Made by a program: the position numbers and the translations under genes. Shown one piece after another: positions 1 through 8,631 of a stretch of 64,000 bases of DNA (position 1 is the first letter of the stretch; each line of letters begins with the position of its first letter). The stretch is from Reichenbachiella agariperforans (GTDB lineage Bacteria > Bacteroidota > Bacteroidia > Cytophagales > Cyclobacteriaceae). The DNA lies in contig NZ_FRAA01000001.1 in assembly GCF_900142205.1 (NCBI RefSeq), forward strand, positions 464,803 through 528,802, in the 5' to 3' direction. The notes beneath the pieces were generated by a model. It was not told the DNA's origin and searched no databases. It saw only the letters and a program-made list of their open reading frames with translations.

Positions 1-576
1 ATCGGCATAGACATTGCCATAGTTGTGTAGGTATATAACTTGGGGACTTTTGCTCCATCGGAGCTGCTCCGAGGCAGTCATGAGCTGAACGCCTCCATGA
101 TCTACCCAAGAGATATAGCCATCAGGCGTCTGTACCAGATACCACTCTCCGGTACGCTTCAGTACCTTGAGCGTCATCCCTAAGAGCGCCTGAGTCGCCA
201 GCTCTGCCGAATGTCGTGCTTCGGAGCGGATATTACAGACCGAGTTGTTGACGAGCGCATAGGCCATCTCTCCCACCGAACTATCAGGCAGCGTGATCGC
301 CTGATTATCCACACGAATCTCTTGCAGCAACAACTGCTCTTCTAGAACCTCCAACGCCGCAGGCTGATTGGTCTCTCCTATGATCTTCACCTGCCCCTTG
401 TCGTACAGCAGCGAGATGTCATACACCGCCACACGTTTGTCGGGGGCGTATGTCACGCGAATACTGTCGTTGATTTCTTCTAATCTACCGATCTGTCTCC
501 AACTGTCGGTATGACATCCTGACCAGACCAAGGTCAATAGTATGGCAATAGGCCATGTGGTTTTGAGTAGCTTCAT
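1..576 (-). CDS. Partial SH3-domain lipoprotein, probable NlpC/P60-type cell-wall peptidase (N-terminal part)
   Basis: Open to the window edge: 192 codons from the ATG at 576 down to base 1 with no stop, so only the N-terminal part is seen. It begins with a short basic stretch and a hydrophobic run ending in SGC, read as a lipoprotein signal. Around residues 110-165 lies a bacterial SH3-like segment (NVRSEA-type start, GEWYLVQ, GYISWVD). In Bacteroidota this architecture usually precedes a C40 (NlpC/P60) peptidase domain that cleaves peptidoglycan stem peptides; that domain would lie outside the window and is inferred. It is divergent from hisS. It could also be an SH3-only lipoprotein. Confidence 0.6.
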   Translation of the reverse strand, partial: MKLLKTTWPIAILLTLVWSGCHTDSWRQIGRLEEINDSIRVTYAPDKRVAVYDISLLYDKGQVKIIGETNQPAALEVLEEQLLLQEIRVDNQAITLPDSSVGEMAYALVNNSVCNIRSEARHSAELATQALLGMTLKVLKRTGEWYLVQTPDGYISWVDHGGVQLMTASEQLRWSKSPQVIYLHNYGNVYAD

Positions 577-636
577 AGCCGCTAAACTAAACAATTTGGG
601 CATAAATAGGCAGGGCTTGAATATCTACACAAAACA

Positions 637-667
637 TTGGTTTCGAATCCTTGGGTTCTTAGTTTTG
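637..667 (+). promoter_or_regulatory. Bacteroidota-type promoter for hisS
   Basis: TTG at 637-639, a 20-base spacer and TAGTTTTG at 660-667 match the Bacteroidota sigma pattern TTG-N(17-23)-TAnnTTTG. It implies a very short leader before the hisS ATG at 687. Confidence 0.55.
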
Positions 668-686
668 CTCAAATTTTAAAACATCA

Positions 687-2063
687 ATGGCAGTACAAAA
701 ACCTTCGATCCCAAGAGGTACTAGAGATTTCGGACCCGCACAGATGGTCAAACGAAACTACATCTTCAACACCATCAAGGCAGTCTATCAGAAATACGGA
801 TTTGCCCAGTTGGAAACCCCGACGATGGAAAACCTATCGGTACTCACTGGCAAGTATGGCGATGAAGGCGACCAACTGCTATTCAAAGTACTCAACTCCG
901 GAGACTATCTCTCCAAAACCACAGAAGCAGACTACCAGGCAGGCAGCAAATCCTTCCTAACCAAAGTCGCTGAAAAGGGGCTTAGGTATGACCTCACGGT
1001 TCCTTTTGCACGCTATGTGGTCATGCACCGAAACGACATCTCGTTTCCTTTCAAGCGTTTTCAGATACAACCTGTCTGGAGAGCCGATCGCCCACAGAAA
1101 GGCCGATACCGCGAGTTCTATCAGTGTGACGCGGATGTCGTCGGTACGGATTCCTTGCTCTGCGAAGCGGAGATCATCATGATGATCAACGAAGTGTTCG
1201 AGGGATTGAAATTGAAAAACTTTACCATCAAGTTCAACAACCGAAAAGTACTCACCGCCATCACCGAAGTAATCGGCGCACCGGGAAAAGAAACCGAATT
1301 TTGTGTCGCGATAGACAAGCTGGACAAAATCGGGAAAGAAAAAGTCATCGAAGAACTCGTAGCAGGTGGATTCTCAGCGGACAACCTCCAGCAGATCGAC
1401 CCGATCTTTGATGGCAGCAAAACCATCGCAGAGAACTTGGTATTCCTCAAATCATACTTTGCCTCCAACGAGATCGGACAAAAGGGAATCCAAGAAATCG
1501 AAGAGATTCTCTCCTATCTAGACGCATACCCAATCAAAGATACGCATCTCGAACTAGATCTCACGCTGGCTCGTGGACTGTCCTACTACACGGGTAGTAT
1601 CTTCGAAGTAAAAGCCAACGACGTAAAAATCGGCAGCATCTGCGGAGGTGGACGCTATGACAATCTCACTGGTGTATTTGGACTATCAGATATGTCAGGC
1701 GTAGGTATATCGTTTGGTGTGGATCGCATCTATGACGTACTCGAAGAACTCGATCTATACCCAGAAACCCACGCTTCTTCGCTACAGGTGATGATAGCTA
1801 ATTTCGGTTCAGAGACTACTGCACCAGGCATCACACTCATGAATGCACTCAGAGCACTGGATATCAACACAGAGCTTTATCCTGACAATGCAAAGATGAA
1901 AAAGCAGATGACCTATGCCAACAACAAAGGCGTACCCTATGTCGTTGTAATCGGTTCGGAAGAAATCGCCAATGAAACCTACGCGCTAAAAAACATGGTC
2001 ACAGGCGAACAAGAGTCACTCAAAATGAATGATCTTATTTCTAAAATCAAGAATAGTCACTAG
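687..2063 (+). CDS. hisS: Histidyl-tRNA synthetase
   Basis: Class II aminoacyl-tRNA synthetase that charges tRNA-His in the cytoplasm; 458 residues, a normal length. Visible: PRGTRDF near the N-terminus, the motif 2 region RYDLTVPFARY followed by FQIQPVWRADRPQ and the FYQCDAD stretch, the histidine-binding LARGLSYYTG, GGGRYDNL, and the GVGISFGVDRI region of motif 3. An anticodon-binding domain follows (roughly residues 360-450). The ATG at 687 was chosen because it starts right at the family's conserved N-terminus and fits the promoter just upstream. It ends 30 bases before the next gene. Confidence 0.97.
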   Translation: MAVQKPSIPRGTRDFGPAQMVKRNYIFNTIKAVYQKYGFAQLETPTMENLSVLTGKYGDEGDQLLFKVLNSGDYLSKTTEADYQAGSKSFLTKVAEKGLRYDLTVPFARYVVMHRNDISFPFKRFQIQPVWRADRPQKGRYREFYQCDADVVGTDSLLCEAEIIMMINEVFEGLKLKNFTIKFNNRKVLTAITEVIGAPGKETEFCVAIDKLDKIGKEKVIEELVAGGFSADNLQQIDPIFDGSKTIAENLVFLKSYFASNEIGQKGIQEIEEILSYLDAYPIKDTHLELDLTLARGLSYYTGSIFEVKANDVKIGSICGGGRYDNLTGVFGLSDMSGVGISFGVDRIYDVLEELDLYPETHASSLQVMIANFGSETTAPGITLMNALRALDINTELYPDNAKMKKQMTYANNKGVPYVVVIGSEEIANETYALKNMVTGEQESLKMNDLISKIKNSH

Positions 2064-2093
2064 ATTGAGAATCGATCAAAAAGGCTGCTGCAC

Positions 2094-4034
2094 TTGAACC
2101 ATTCACAACACATCAAATCACTCATTAGTATACTCCTGCTTGGGTTTTGTACACTGACAGTACAGGCACAGCATACGAGTGTACAGGGTAGATTTTCGGT
2201 AGATTACACCCATGGATGCACTGGCTGGCAGGTCAACGTCACGATCAATGATCCAGCAGGTGAGTTCGAGAGCCCTACCTTTTGGTACACGGGTTTTGAC
2301 GATAACGAACCTGCTAACCCTAGTACGAGTCACATCTACAACACGTCGGGAACGTACTACATAGCGATGCTCATCAACAATACCGACCCGCCTTATGAAG
2401 GCAATCAATTGGACTCTATCCTCGTAAAAGTACATGAGCCACATGAACCCACTTTCGTCATTCACAACTGTGACGAACACAAAGTCAGAGTAGAAATCAC
2501 GGACGACTACTACGATAGCTACACGGTCAACTTCACGACTACAGACAGCGAGAGCGTAGCACCTAATTCGCTCTCTAACGAATATGACTATGGCACGCAA
2601 GGAGACTACCGCATAGATGTACAGGGTCAGTTCACAGACGGAGCATCCAACTGTACTGTCATCAACAGAGGTTTTACATCTATCGACCAAATCATCAATC
2701 CAGTCATCACATCACTAGAAACCCTCCAAAACGGCCGTACAGATGGCAGTATACAAATGGCGCATACGCTAGGTGACAACTCGTTCTACTATCTATTTCA
2801 ATCCATAGACGGTAGCGATGCGTTTGATTCGCTTAGCAATGCGAGTGGTGCAGAGACGCTAATCAACAGCATCAACACCACCAGTAGCTATAGCTGTTAT
2901 CAGATCAATACTTATGACGCCTGCAACGACCTCACCCTACAGTCCAACATCCTTTGTTCCGTGGATTTCAATGTAGAATCTAGCGACGGTGGCAACCTGT
3001 TACTTTGGGATACCGACGAAACGCAAGCCACTCACTACAACCTCATCCGAAACAACAGTCTACTCACAGAAATCAACGACACTTCAATCAAGAACTTCAC
3101 CGACACTGCAGTCATCTGCAAACAAGAATACGCCTACAACGTCCAAGCTGTTTTTGACCAAGGGTCATCCACAGCACTAGACACGGCCATATTCGCCTCT
3201 CAATCTGGCGAGCTTCCTCCGATCACCACCAATCCTAGCTCCACCATTTCTACAGACAATGAAGTTGTCCTCAACTGGACAGCACCTAACCCTGGAGAGA
3301 TCCCGTTTCGCCGCTACATTGTTGAAAAAAACATCAACAACAGATACTGGCGCTATGTCGACGCTACCGAAGACACGACCTACACCGATGCTGAAGCGGA
3401 TTTCATTGGTCTACACTCCTATCGCATCTCCTATGATGATGACTGTGGCAACACTGCAACCCCTTCTCCCTTTACGAACCCCATCATATTGACACAGACC
3501 AGCGCCAGAGGAAAAGTCGTGACTTATCAATGGAACAAATATGAAATCTGGGAACAAGGCATCCGAAATTACACCCTCGAACGCATCGATACCGCTGGCA
3601 GAGTATTAGAAGAGTTCCCAGTACTAAGTGGGAGAACCAAAGAAATCGAATTTGGCATCAATGATTTGGACGACAAATTCATCCGCGTTCGCGCTGAATC
3701 TCTGGATGATGAAACGCTGTACTCCTACTCCAATGTGATAGAGACTCAACTGAAGACACAGATGTTTCTACCCAAAGCCTTCACTCCTGATGGTGACAAC
3801 CTCAACGATCGATTCATCGCAGAGGGCCCTGCTGTTTTCAATTTCAGAATGGAAATCTACAACCGCTGGGGCAACAGAATATACGAGACGAGCGACTTGG
3901 TCAATGGCTGGGACGGAATGATCAACGGAGAGAAAGCCCGAGAAGGCACCTACGTGTACAAAATATACTATGAAGATGGAGCGGGAAAACGATACGACCA
4001 AACGGGCTCACTCCTATTATTACGCCACGGATAA
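2094..4034 (+). CDS. Type B T9SS-sorted surface protein with gliding-motility-associated C-terminal domain
   Basis: 646 residues, apparently starting at TTG (2094) so that a signal peptide ending TVQAQ is in frame. After a PKD-like segment (residues ~30-105, ending SGTYYIAMLI) come several beta-sandwich, fibronectin-like stretches. The last ~85 residues carry FLPKAFTPDGDNLNDRF, IYNRWGNRIYE, GWDG and GTYVYKIYY, the hallmark of the gliding-motility-associated (type B, CHU_C) sorting domain that directs export by the type IX secretion system. The binding role of the middle part is unknown. Only 11 bases separate it from the YbaB gene. Confidence 0.85.
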   Translation: MNHSQHIKSLISILLLGFCTLTVQAQHTSVQGRFSVDYTHGCTGWQVNVTINDPAGEFESPTFWYTGFDDNEPANPSTSHIYNTSGTYYIAMLINNTDPPYEGNQLDSILVKVHEPHEPTFVIHNCDEHKVRVEITDDYYDSYTVNFTTTDSESVAPNSLSNEYDYGTQGDYRIDVQGQFTDGASNCTVINRGFTSIDQIINPVITSLETLQNGRTDGSIQMAHTLGDNSFYYLFQSIDGSDAFDSLSNASGAETLINSINTTSSYSCYQINTYDACNDLTLQSNILCSVDFNVESSDGGNLLLWDTDETQATHYNLIRNNSLLTEINDTSIKNFTDTAVICKQEYAYNVQAVFDQGSSTALDTAIFASQSGELPPITTNPSSTISTDNEVVLNWTAPNPGEIPFRRYIVEKNINNRYWRYVDATEDTTYTDAEADFIGLHSYRISYDDDCGNTATPSPFTNPIILTQTSARGKVVTYQWNKYEIWEQGIRNYTLERIDTAGRVLEEFPVLSGRTKEIEFGINDLDDKFIRVRAESLDDETLYSYSNVIETQLKTQMFLPKAFTPDGDNLNDRFIAEGPAVFNFRMEIYNRWGNRIYETSDLVNGWDGMINGEKAREGTYVYKIYYEDGAGKRYDQTGSLLLLRHG

Positions 4035-4045
4035 ACAAAAAATCT

Positions 4046-4384
4046 ATGTTTGACATGATGAAAATGATGGGCAAAGTCAAAGAGATGCAGTCCAAAATGA
4101 AAGAAGTACAAGCCGAACTCGCCCAAATAGAGGTAGAAGGCGAATCAGGTGCTGGTCTGGTCAAAGCACTCGTCAACGGACAAAAAAAACTCATCAAAGT
4201 AGACATAGATGAGTCCCTAGTCAATACCGCAGAAAAAGAAGTCCTCCAAGACCTGATCGTAGCAGCAGTCAACAAAGCCACTGACGAAGCAGATATCAAA
4301 GCCAAGGAGTACATGAAAGAACATACAGAAGGACTCATGCCTAACATCCCTGGTTTCGATCTAGGCAACATGTTCAATGCATAA
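4046..4384 (+). CDS. YbaB/EbfC family nucleoid-associated protein
   Basis: 112-residue member of the YbaB/EbfC family of small DNA-binding dimers. The N-terminus is Met-rich and helical (MMKMMGKVKEMQ), followed by an acidic-basic helix and the family core VEGESGAGLVKALVNGQ and KVDIDESL. The family is usually linked to nucleoid structure or recombination; the exact role here is not known. Its last 8 bases overlap the start of the glycosyltransferase (ATGCATAA), which suggests translational coupling. Confidence 0.92.
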   Translation: MFDMMKMMGKVKEMQSKMKEVQAELAQIEVEGESGAGLVKALVNGQKKLIKVDIDESLVNTAEKEVLQDLIVAAVNKATDEADIKAKEYMKEHTEGLMPNIPGFDLGNMFNA

Positions 4385-5378
4385 AACAGCAGTCGTCATA
4401 CTCAATTACAACGGTGTAGACTTCCTCAGACAGTTTCTACCAGGCGTCATCGCCAACAGCCCGGATGCAGATGTGATCGTAGCAGACAATTGTTCGACCG
4501 ACACTTCGCTAGACTACCTTCGTACTGAGTATCCTGAACTTCGCCTTATTGTTTTTGAAGAAAATTATGGTTTTACAGGTGGGTATAACCGAGCCATAGC
4601 ACAGATCACTCATGAATACAGCGTACTGCTCAACTCTGACATAGAGGTCACTCCGAACTGGATCACCCCGATCATTACCTTTATGGATCAACATCCAGAA
4701 GTAGCCGCCTGTCAGCCCAAAATCAAAGCTTTTCACGACAAGGATAAATTTGAGTACGCAGGTGCAGCCGGAGGTTTCATAGACAGTCTAGGCTACCCCT
4801 ATTGTAGAGGCCGAGTCTTTGACACCTTAGAGACAGATACTGGACAATACGACCAAACTATGGAAACCTTTTGGGCAACTGGTGCGGCGATGTTCGTCCG
4901 AACAGCCGATTACAAAAACATAGGAGGACTCGACGAGGAATTCTTTGCTCACATGGAAGAAATCGACCTATGCTGGAGACTACAACGCAGCGGACGAAAA
5001 GTCTACTGCATCCCTCAGAGTGTGGTCTATCATGTGGGTGGCGGTACACTTTCCAAAATCAACCCACGAAAAACCTACCTCAACTTCCGCAACAACCTCT
5101 CCATGATCCTCAAAAATGAAAGTCTGGACAATCTCATTTGGAAACTACCTGTGAGACTCGGTCTAGACTGGTTGTCAGCCATCAAGTTCTGGAAAGACGA
5201 TTCCTTTGGTCATTTCCTAGCTGTACTCAAAGCACATAGAGACTTCTTTTGGCGCATACCTCTTAACCTAAAAAAGCGGAAGCAGATTAAAAACAAGACA
5301 CTCTCCATACAACCAACGATACCTTTCGTTCCATTTCGATATTTCATCAAAAAACAACAGACATTTCAAGAGCTATAA
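4377..5378 (+). CDS. Glycosyltransferase family 2
   Basis: 333-residue GT-A fold enzyme that would transfer a sugar from a nucleotide donor during surface polysaccharide or LPS synthesis; donor and acceptor cannot be told. Visible are VVILNYNGVDFL at the N-terminus, VADNCSTDTSLDYL, the NSDIEV acidic motif for the metal and nucleotide sugar, ATGAAMFVRTADY, and the EEIDLCWRLQRSGRK region typical of rhamnosyltransferase-like GT2 enzymes. There is no clear membrane segment. The start overlaps ybaB by 8 bases. Confidence 0.92.
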   Translation: MHKTAVVILNYNGVDFLRQFLPGVIANSPDADVIVADNCSTDTSLDYLRTEYPELRLIVFEENYGFTGGYNRAIAQITHEYSVLLNSDIEVTPNWITPIITFMDQHPEVAACQPKIKAFHDKDKFEYAGAAGGFIDSLGYPYCRGRVFDTLETDTGQYDQTMETFWATGAAMFVRTADYKNIGGLDEEFFAHMEEIDLCWRLQRSGRKVYCIPQSVVYHVGGGTLSKINPRKTYLNFRNNLSMILKNESLDNLIWKLPVRLGLDWLSAIKFWKDDSFGHFLAVLKAHRDFFWRIPLNLKKRKQIKNKTLSIQPTIPFVPFRYFIKKQQTFQEL

Positions 5379-5407
5379 AAAAAGGGTGAGCCACATGACT
5401 CACCCTT
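5376..5407 (-). terminator. Rho-independent terminator for the minus-strand lipoprotein
   Basis: A perfect 9-bp stem (5382-5390 with 5399-5407) and 8-base loop is followed on the minus strand by a T-run. It lies 25 bases past the stop of the lipoprotein gene at 5433. It may also stop transcription from the glycosyltransferase side, though no T-run follows on the plus strand. Confidence 0.8.
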
Positions 5408-5432
5408 CGTAGTTCGATAATCCTAAGATCAT

Positions 5433-6497
5433 TTAGATCACTTCTTCGGAAGTCTCTACCAGTATATCTTCGATTTCATCGAATACAGGTGCTAACAGGT
5501 CCAACAAGGATTCGGAAGTACCATCGCTGTACACTACGAAAATATCAATTTCTTCATCTGTGGTAATATCCAACTCCAAATCACCTACGAAACTACCCTC
5601 AGCATAGAGTTTAACGTCGATATAGTCATTGATCCTCTCTCCCTCAGCAGCTTCTATTCCTGCTAAATCAATATCCCCTTTGATTTCCACGGTTCTGTAA
5701 CCTATCGCTCCATCTACTTTCGTTGCTTCTAGTTTCAAAGAAGATTTGAAATCAACTGACAAATCCACATACGTCAACACTTCATCGTCTTTTGCAATAG
5801 ATACGCTCACGCTAGAACTTTTCTCAGCACTATCGTCTACATCTACTTTATAAGTGAAAGGCTTCAAAAACAAGTCTAAGCTAATCTTGTTTGCAGCGAA
5901 TACTTGGCCATACTCTATTTCTAAATCTACAGACGCGACTACTTCATTGTCTATTTTCAAAGCAGCATCGATAGCTGATAACTCTTCCTCGCTCTGCTGA
6001 AGATCGTACACAAACAAACTTGCATTGTTGGTCGTAGATCCTTCCGCTGGGAATCTAAACTCAATAAAATCTACCGTCTCGTCTTCTATTTCGAAATAGC
6101 CCTCCGTATCATTCCATACATATATACCTAAGCTCTCTTCGAAAGAAAAGTCCTCCTCTTCCTCAGGTGACACATCTTTCAGTCTACGTGCCTTTGGAGC
6201 AAATGCTTTACCCAGTCCTTTTATATCACTGATCATTGCAGTCACATCGACTGGTGACTGCCCCTGACGCATAAATTCAACTGACTCATCGGTTTCTAAT
6301 AAAAAATCCGCCATGCTCATGACTGCTTCTACTCCTTCTGATTCCACCATATCAATCACATCACTCTCCATGTCCTGCGACATATTCGTGATCACTGCTT
6401 GTGCTTCTTCTTGGCTCAGGTCTCCACTTTTTTCTTCTTCCGTACAGGCAGATGCTATCAATAATACTGCTACTAAGGGATACAAAAACTTCTTCAT
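5433..6497 (-). CDS. Hypothetical lipoprotein, acidic
   Basis: 354 residues. The start has a basic n-region and a hydrophobic stretch ending IASAC, a good lipobox, followed by an acidic stretch (TEEEKSGDLS). The rest is rich in Asp/Glu and predicted beta strands, with alternating patterns such as KINLDLFLKP and VEIKGDIDL. No catalytic motif or named family was recognised. It is a single gene with its own terminator (5376-5407), divergent from the aldolase gene. A role on the outer or inner membrane surface is all that can be inferred. Confidence 0.75.
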   Translation of the reverse strand: MKKFLYPLVAVLLIASACTEEEKSGDLSQEEAQAVITNMSQDMESDVIDMVESEGVEAVMSMADFLLETDESVEFMRQGQSPVDVTAMISDIKGLGKAFAPKARRLKDVSPEEEEDFSFEESLGIYVWNDTEGYFEIEDETVDFIEFRFPAEGSTTNNASLFVYDLQQSEEELSAIDAALKIDNEVVASVDLEIEYGQVFAANKISLDLFLKPFTYKVDVDDSAEKSSSVSVSIAKDDEVLTYVDLSVDFKSSLKLEATKVDGAIGYRTVEIKGDIDLAGIEAAEGERINDYIDVKLYAEGSFVGDLELDITTDEEIDIFVVYSDGTSESLLDLLAPVFDEIEDILVETSEEVI

Positions 6498-6642
6498 TTC
6501 TATTCTTTTTTAAGGTTGATAAGGTTATACTTTTAATTCAATTTAATGCCACATCACCTATGGGCTATGGCATTCGGTTTATTAACTCCCCAAGTATATT
6601 GATATTGCCCTCGGATCACTTATATATCTTCAGACAAATACA

Positions 6643-6650
6643 TATATTTG
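6643..6650 (+). promoter_or_regulatory. -7 element TATATTTG for the aldolase gene
   Basis: TATATTTG matches the Bacteroidota -7 consensus TAnnTTTG and lies 38 bases before the aldolase ATG. No good TTG -33 box is seen at the usual distance, so only the -7 element is called. Confidence 0.45.
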
Positions 6651-6688
6651 CCAGCCATTACCCATATCAAACACTAATATTATTAATT

Positions 6689-7753
6689 ATGAAATTTAAG
6701 CCAGGGGTACTTACCGGAGACGAGGTTACCGAATTATTGAAGTATGCGAATGAGAACAATTTTGCATTGCCAGCAGCCAACGTAATTGGTAGCAGCTCGA
6801 TCAATGCAGTATTGGAAACCGCAAGAGATCTAGAATCTCCAGTGATGGTACAGTTCTCAAATGGAGGCGCTGCCTTCAATGCAGGAAAAGGATTATCTAA
6901 CGACGGCCAAAAAGCAGCGATCGCAGGTGCGGTAGCTGGTGCTCACCATGTCCACATGATGGCTGAAGCATACGGTGTAACTGTCATCTTGAACACAGAT
7001 CACTGTGCCAAGAAATTATTGCCATGGATCGACGGTATGTTAGATGCAGGAGAAGAGTTTTATGCTAAAACAGGCAAGTCTCTTTTCAGTTCGCACATGA
7101 TCGATTTGTCTGAAGAGCCTATCGAAGAAAACATCGAAACATGTAAAAAGTACCTAGAAAGAATGTCTAAAATGGACATGACGCTAGAGATTGAATTGGG
7201 TATCACAGGTGGTGAAGAAGATGGTGTAGACAACTCTGACGTAGATGAGTCTAAACTATACACACAACCAGAAGAAGTAGCGTATGCATACGAAGAGCTT
7301 GGTAAAGTGAGTGATAAATTCACTATTGCTGCAGCATTTGGTAACGTGCATGGAGTATACAAACCTGGTAACGTCAAGTTGACACCAAAAATCTTGAAAA
7401 ATTCTCAAGACTTCATTCAAAAGAAATACGGAACAGGTGAAAACCCAGTAAACTTCGTATTCCACGGTGGATCAGGGTCATCTAGAGAAGAAATCAGAGA
7501 AGCGATTTCTTATGGCGCGATCAAAATGAATATTGATACAGATCTACAGTGGTCATACTGGGATGGTATCAGAAAATACTACGAAAACAAGAAAGACTAC
7601 TTGCAAGGACAAATTGGTAACCCAGAGGGAGCCGATGCGCCAAACAAGAAAGCTTACGATCCAAGAGTTTGGACTAGAGCTGCCGAGCAGTCTATGGTGT
7701 CTAGACTTAAAAGTGCTTTCGAAGATCTAAACAACGTAGGTACTAACAAATAA
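6689..7753 (+). CDS. fbaA: Class II fructose-bisphosphate aldolase
   Basis: Zinc-dependent enzyme that cleaves fructose 1,6-bisphosphate to dihydroxyacetone phosphate and glyceraldehyde 3-phosphate. 354 residues, the size of the E. coli FbaA (type IIa) group. Visible: LNTDHCAKK with the metal-binding His at about residue 105, the acidic loop ELGITGGEEDGV, GNVHGVY, FHGGSGSS and KMNIDTDLQW. The open frame extends 96 codons upstream, but that part is unlike the family. The ATG at 6689 gives the conserved KFKPGVLTGDEV start and follows a -7 element. A strong terminator follows. Confidence 0.95.
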   Translation: MKFKPGVLTGDEVTELLKYANENNFALPAANVIGSSSINAVLETARDLESPVMVQFSNGGAAFNAGKGLSNDGQKAAIAGAVAGAHHVHMMAEAYGVTVILNTDHCAKKLLPWIDGMLDAGEEFYAKTGKSLFSSHMIDLSEEPIEENIETCKKYLERMSKMDMTLEIELGITGGEEDGVDNSDVDESKLYTQPEEVAYAYEELGKVSDKFTIAAAFGNVHGVYKPGNVKLTPKILKNSQDFIQKKYGTGENPVNFVFHGGSGSSREEIREAISYGAIKMNIDTDLQWSYWDGIRKYYENKKDYLQGQIGNPEGADAPNKKAYDPRVWTRAAEQSMVSRLKSAFEDLNNVGTNK

Positions 7754-7773
7754 TAGTACCTTACGAAGACACG

Positions 7774-7804
7774 AAAAGGGGACTCATTCGAGCCCCCTTT
7801 TTTA
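7774..7804 (+). terminator. Rho-independent terminator after the aldolase gene
   Basis: AAAAGGGG and CTC on the left pair with GAG and CCCCTTTT on the right, with one A/C mismatch and an ATTC loop, followed by T residues. It starts 21 bases after the aldolase stop. Confidence 0.75.
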
Positions 7805-7871
7805 TTCCCTAAACCATAAGTGGGTTTTATCTTCTGTTCGCAATAATTCTTCAATGAAAGGCAAAAAGCTC

Positions 7872-7902
7872 TTGCGAGTTCAGAGGCTAATCATCATCTT
7901 TG
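7872..7902 (+). promoter_or_regulatory. Probable promoter of the DUF3127 gene
   Basis: TTG at 7872-7874, a 20-base spacer and CATCTTTG at 7895-7902 differ from the TAnnTTTG consensus only at the first base. This supports the internal ATG at 7933 over the earlier in-frame ATG at 7900, which overlaps the -7 box. Confidence 0.45.
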
Positions 7903-7932
7903 CCACCCATTTTTCAATTCAAATCATTATCC

Positions 7933-8331
7933 ATGGAAATCAAAGCAAAACTTTTAGAGAAATACGATACAGCCACTTTCGGAGCGAGTGGATTCAAGAA
8001 AAGAGAATTTGTAGTAGAATATGCTGAGAACCCGCAATACCCTGAATTTGTCAAATTTGAATTGATTCAAGACAAATGTGAGCAACTCGATGCATTCAAC
8101 ATCGGACAAGAACTCAATGTAGCCTTTAATCTAAAAGGTAGAAAATGGACTAATCCTCAAGGTCAAGTAGTGTACTTCAACTCTCTACAAGCATGGAGAA
8201 TCTCTGCAGCCAATGACGTATCTGGCGGCAACCCAGCTCCACAAGCAGGTAACGGTGCCTCAGAATCACTTGCAGAACCAGAATGGCTCAATAACAGCAA
8301 TGATTCCAATGCTGACGACCTACCGTTCTAA
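7933..8331 (+). CDS. DUF3127 family protein, SSB-like
   Basis: 132 residues. The first ~100 residues match the DUF3127 pattern of Bacteroidota (EIKAKLLEKYDTATFGASGF, KREFVVEYAENPQYPEF, FNIGQELNVAFNLKGRKW, YFNSLQAWRI), thought to adopt an OB-like fold. The remainder is a Gly/Asn/Ala-rich flexible tail that ends DADDLPF, close to the acidic DDIPF tip by which SSB proteins recruit DNA-repair partners. This suggests single-stranded nucleic-acid binding, which is an inference. It stands alone between two terminators. Confidence 0.85.
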   Translation: MEIKAKLLEKYDTATFGASGFKKREFVVEYAENPQYPEFVKFELIQDKCEQLDAFNIGQELNVAFNLKGRKWTNPQGQVVYFNSLQAWRISAANDVSGGNPAPQAGNGASESLAEPEWLNNSNDSNADDLPF

Positions 8332-8344
8332 TTAGATATTGACC

Positions 8345-8371
8345 ACCATTGCCTAAACACTAGGCAATGGT
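8345..8371 (+). terminator. Strong hairpin after the DUF3127 gene
   Basis: An 11-bp perfect stem (8345-8355 with 8361-8371) with a 5-base loop starts 14 bases after the stop. There is no T-run, so it may be an mRNA 3'-end stabiliser rather than a classic terminator. Confidence 0.5.
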
Positions 8372-8604
8372 TACACACTCAGTTATACTCTATCACATGC
8401 ATTACCCTGAAAAGAAAAAATAGACTTTTTTTCTAACATTGTATAGTCACATCTAATCCTCTCATTTTCTTACAATTACTACCCAAACGCTATAGTGAGT
8501 ATTCAATAATCTACTTGGTCTACTCCCACCGTATCATTCCATAATTGGCATTTTATATCTATATTCAAAACTGATCATTGAAAGTATTGATTTTAAAAAA
8601 CAGC
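8372..8604. other. Intergenic, nothing recognised
   Basis: AT-rich DNA between the hairpin after the DUF3127 gene and the promoter of the TPR gene. No open frame, tRNA or repeat was seen. Confidence 0.5.
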
Positions 8605-8612
8605 TATCTTTG
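8605..8612 (+). promoter_or_regulatory. -7 element TATCTTTG for the TPR gene
   Basis: Exact match to TAnnTTTG 20 bases before the ATG at 8632, implying a very short leader. TTG triplets at 8578 and 8587 are at the edge of acceptable spacing, so the -33 box is uncertain. Confidence 0.5.
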
Positions 8613-8631
8613 TAGCCTAATTATTTAGTAG

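Noticed and set aside
2118-2690. 190-codon minus-strand open frame
   Set aside because: Antisense to the type-B sorted protein; composition and lack of any motif suggest a shadow frame.
6401-6688. Upstream extension of the aldolase frame by 96 codons
   Set aside because: Overlaps the divergent lipoprotein start and a -7 box and is unlike class II aldolases; the ATG at 6689 fits.
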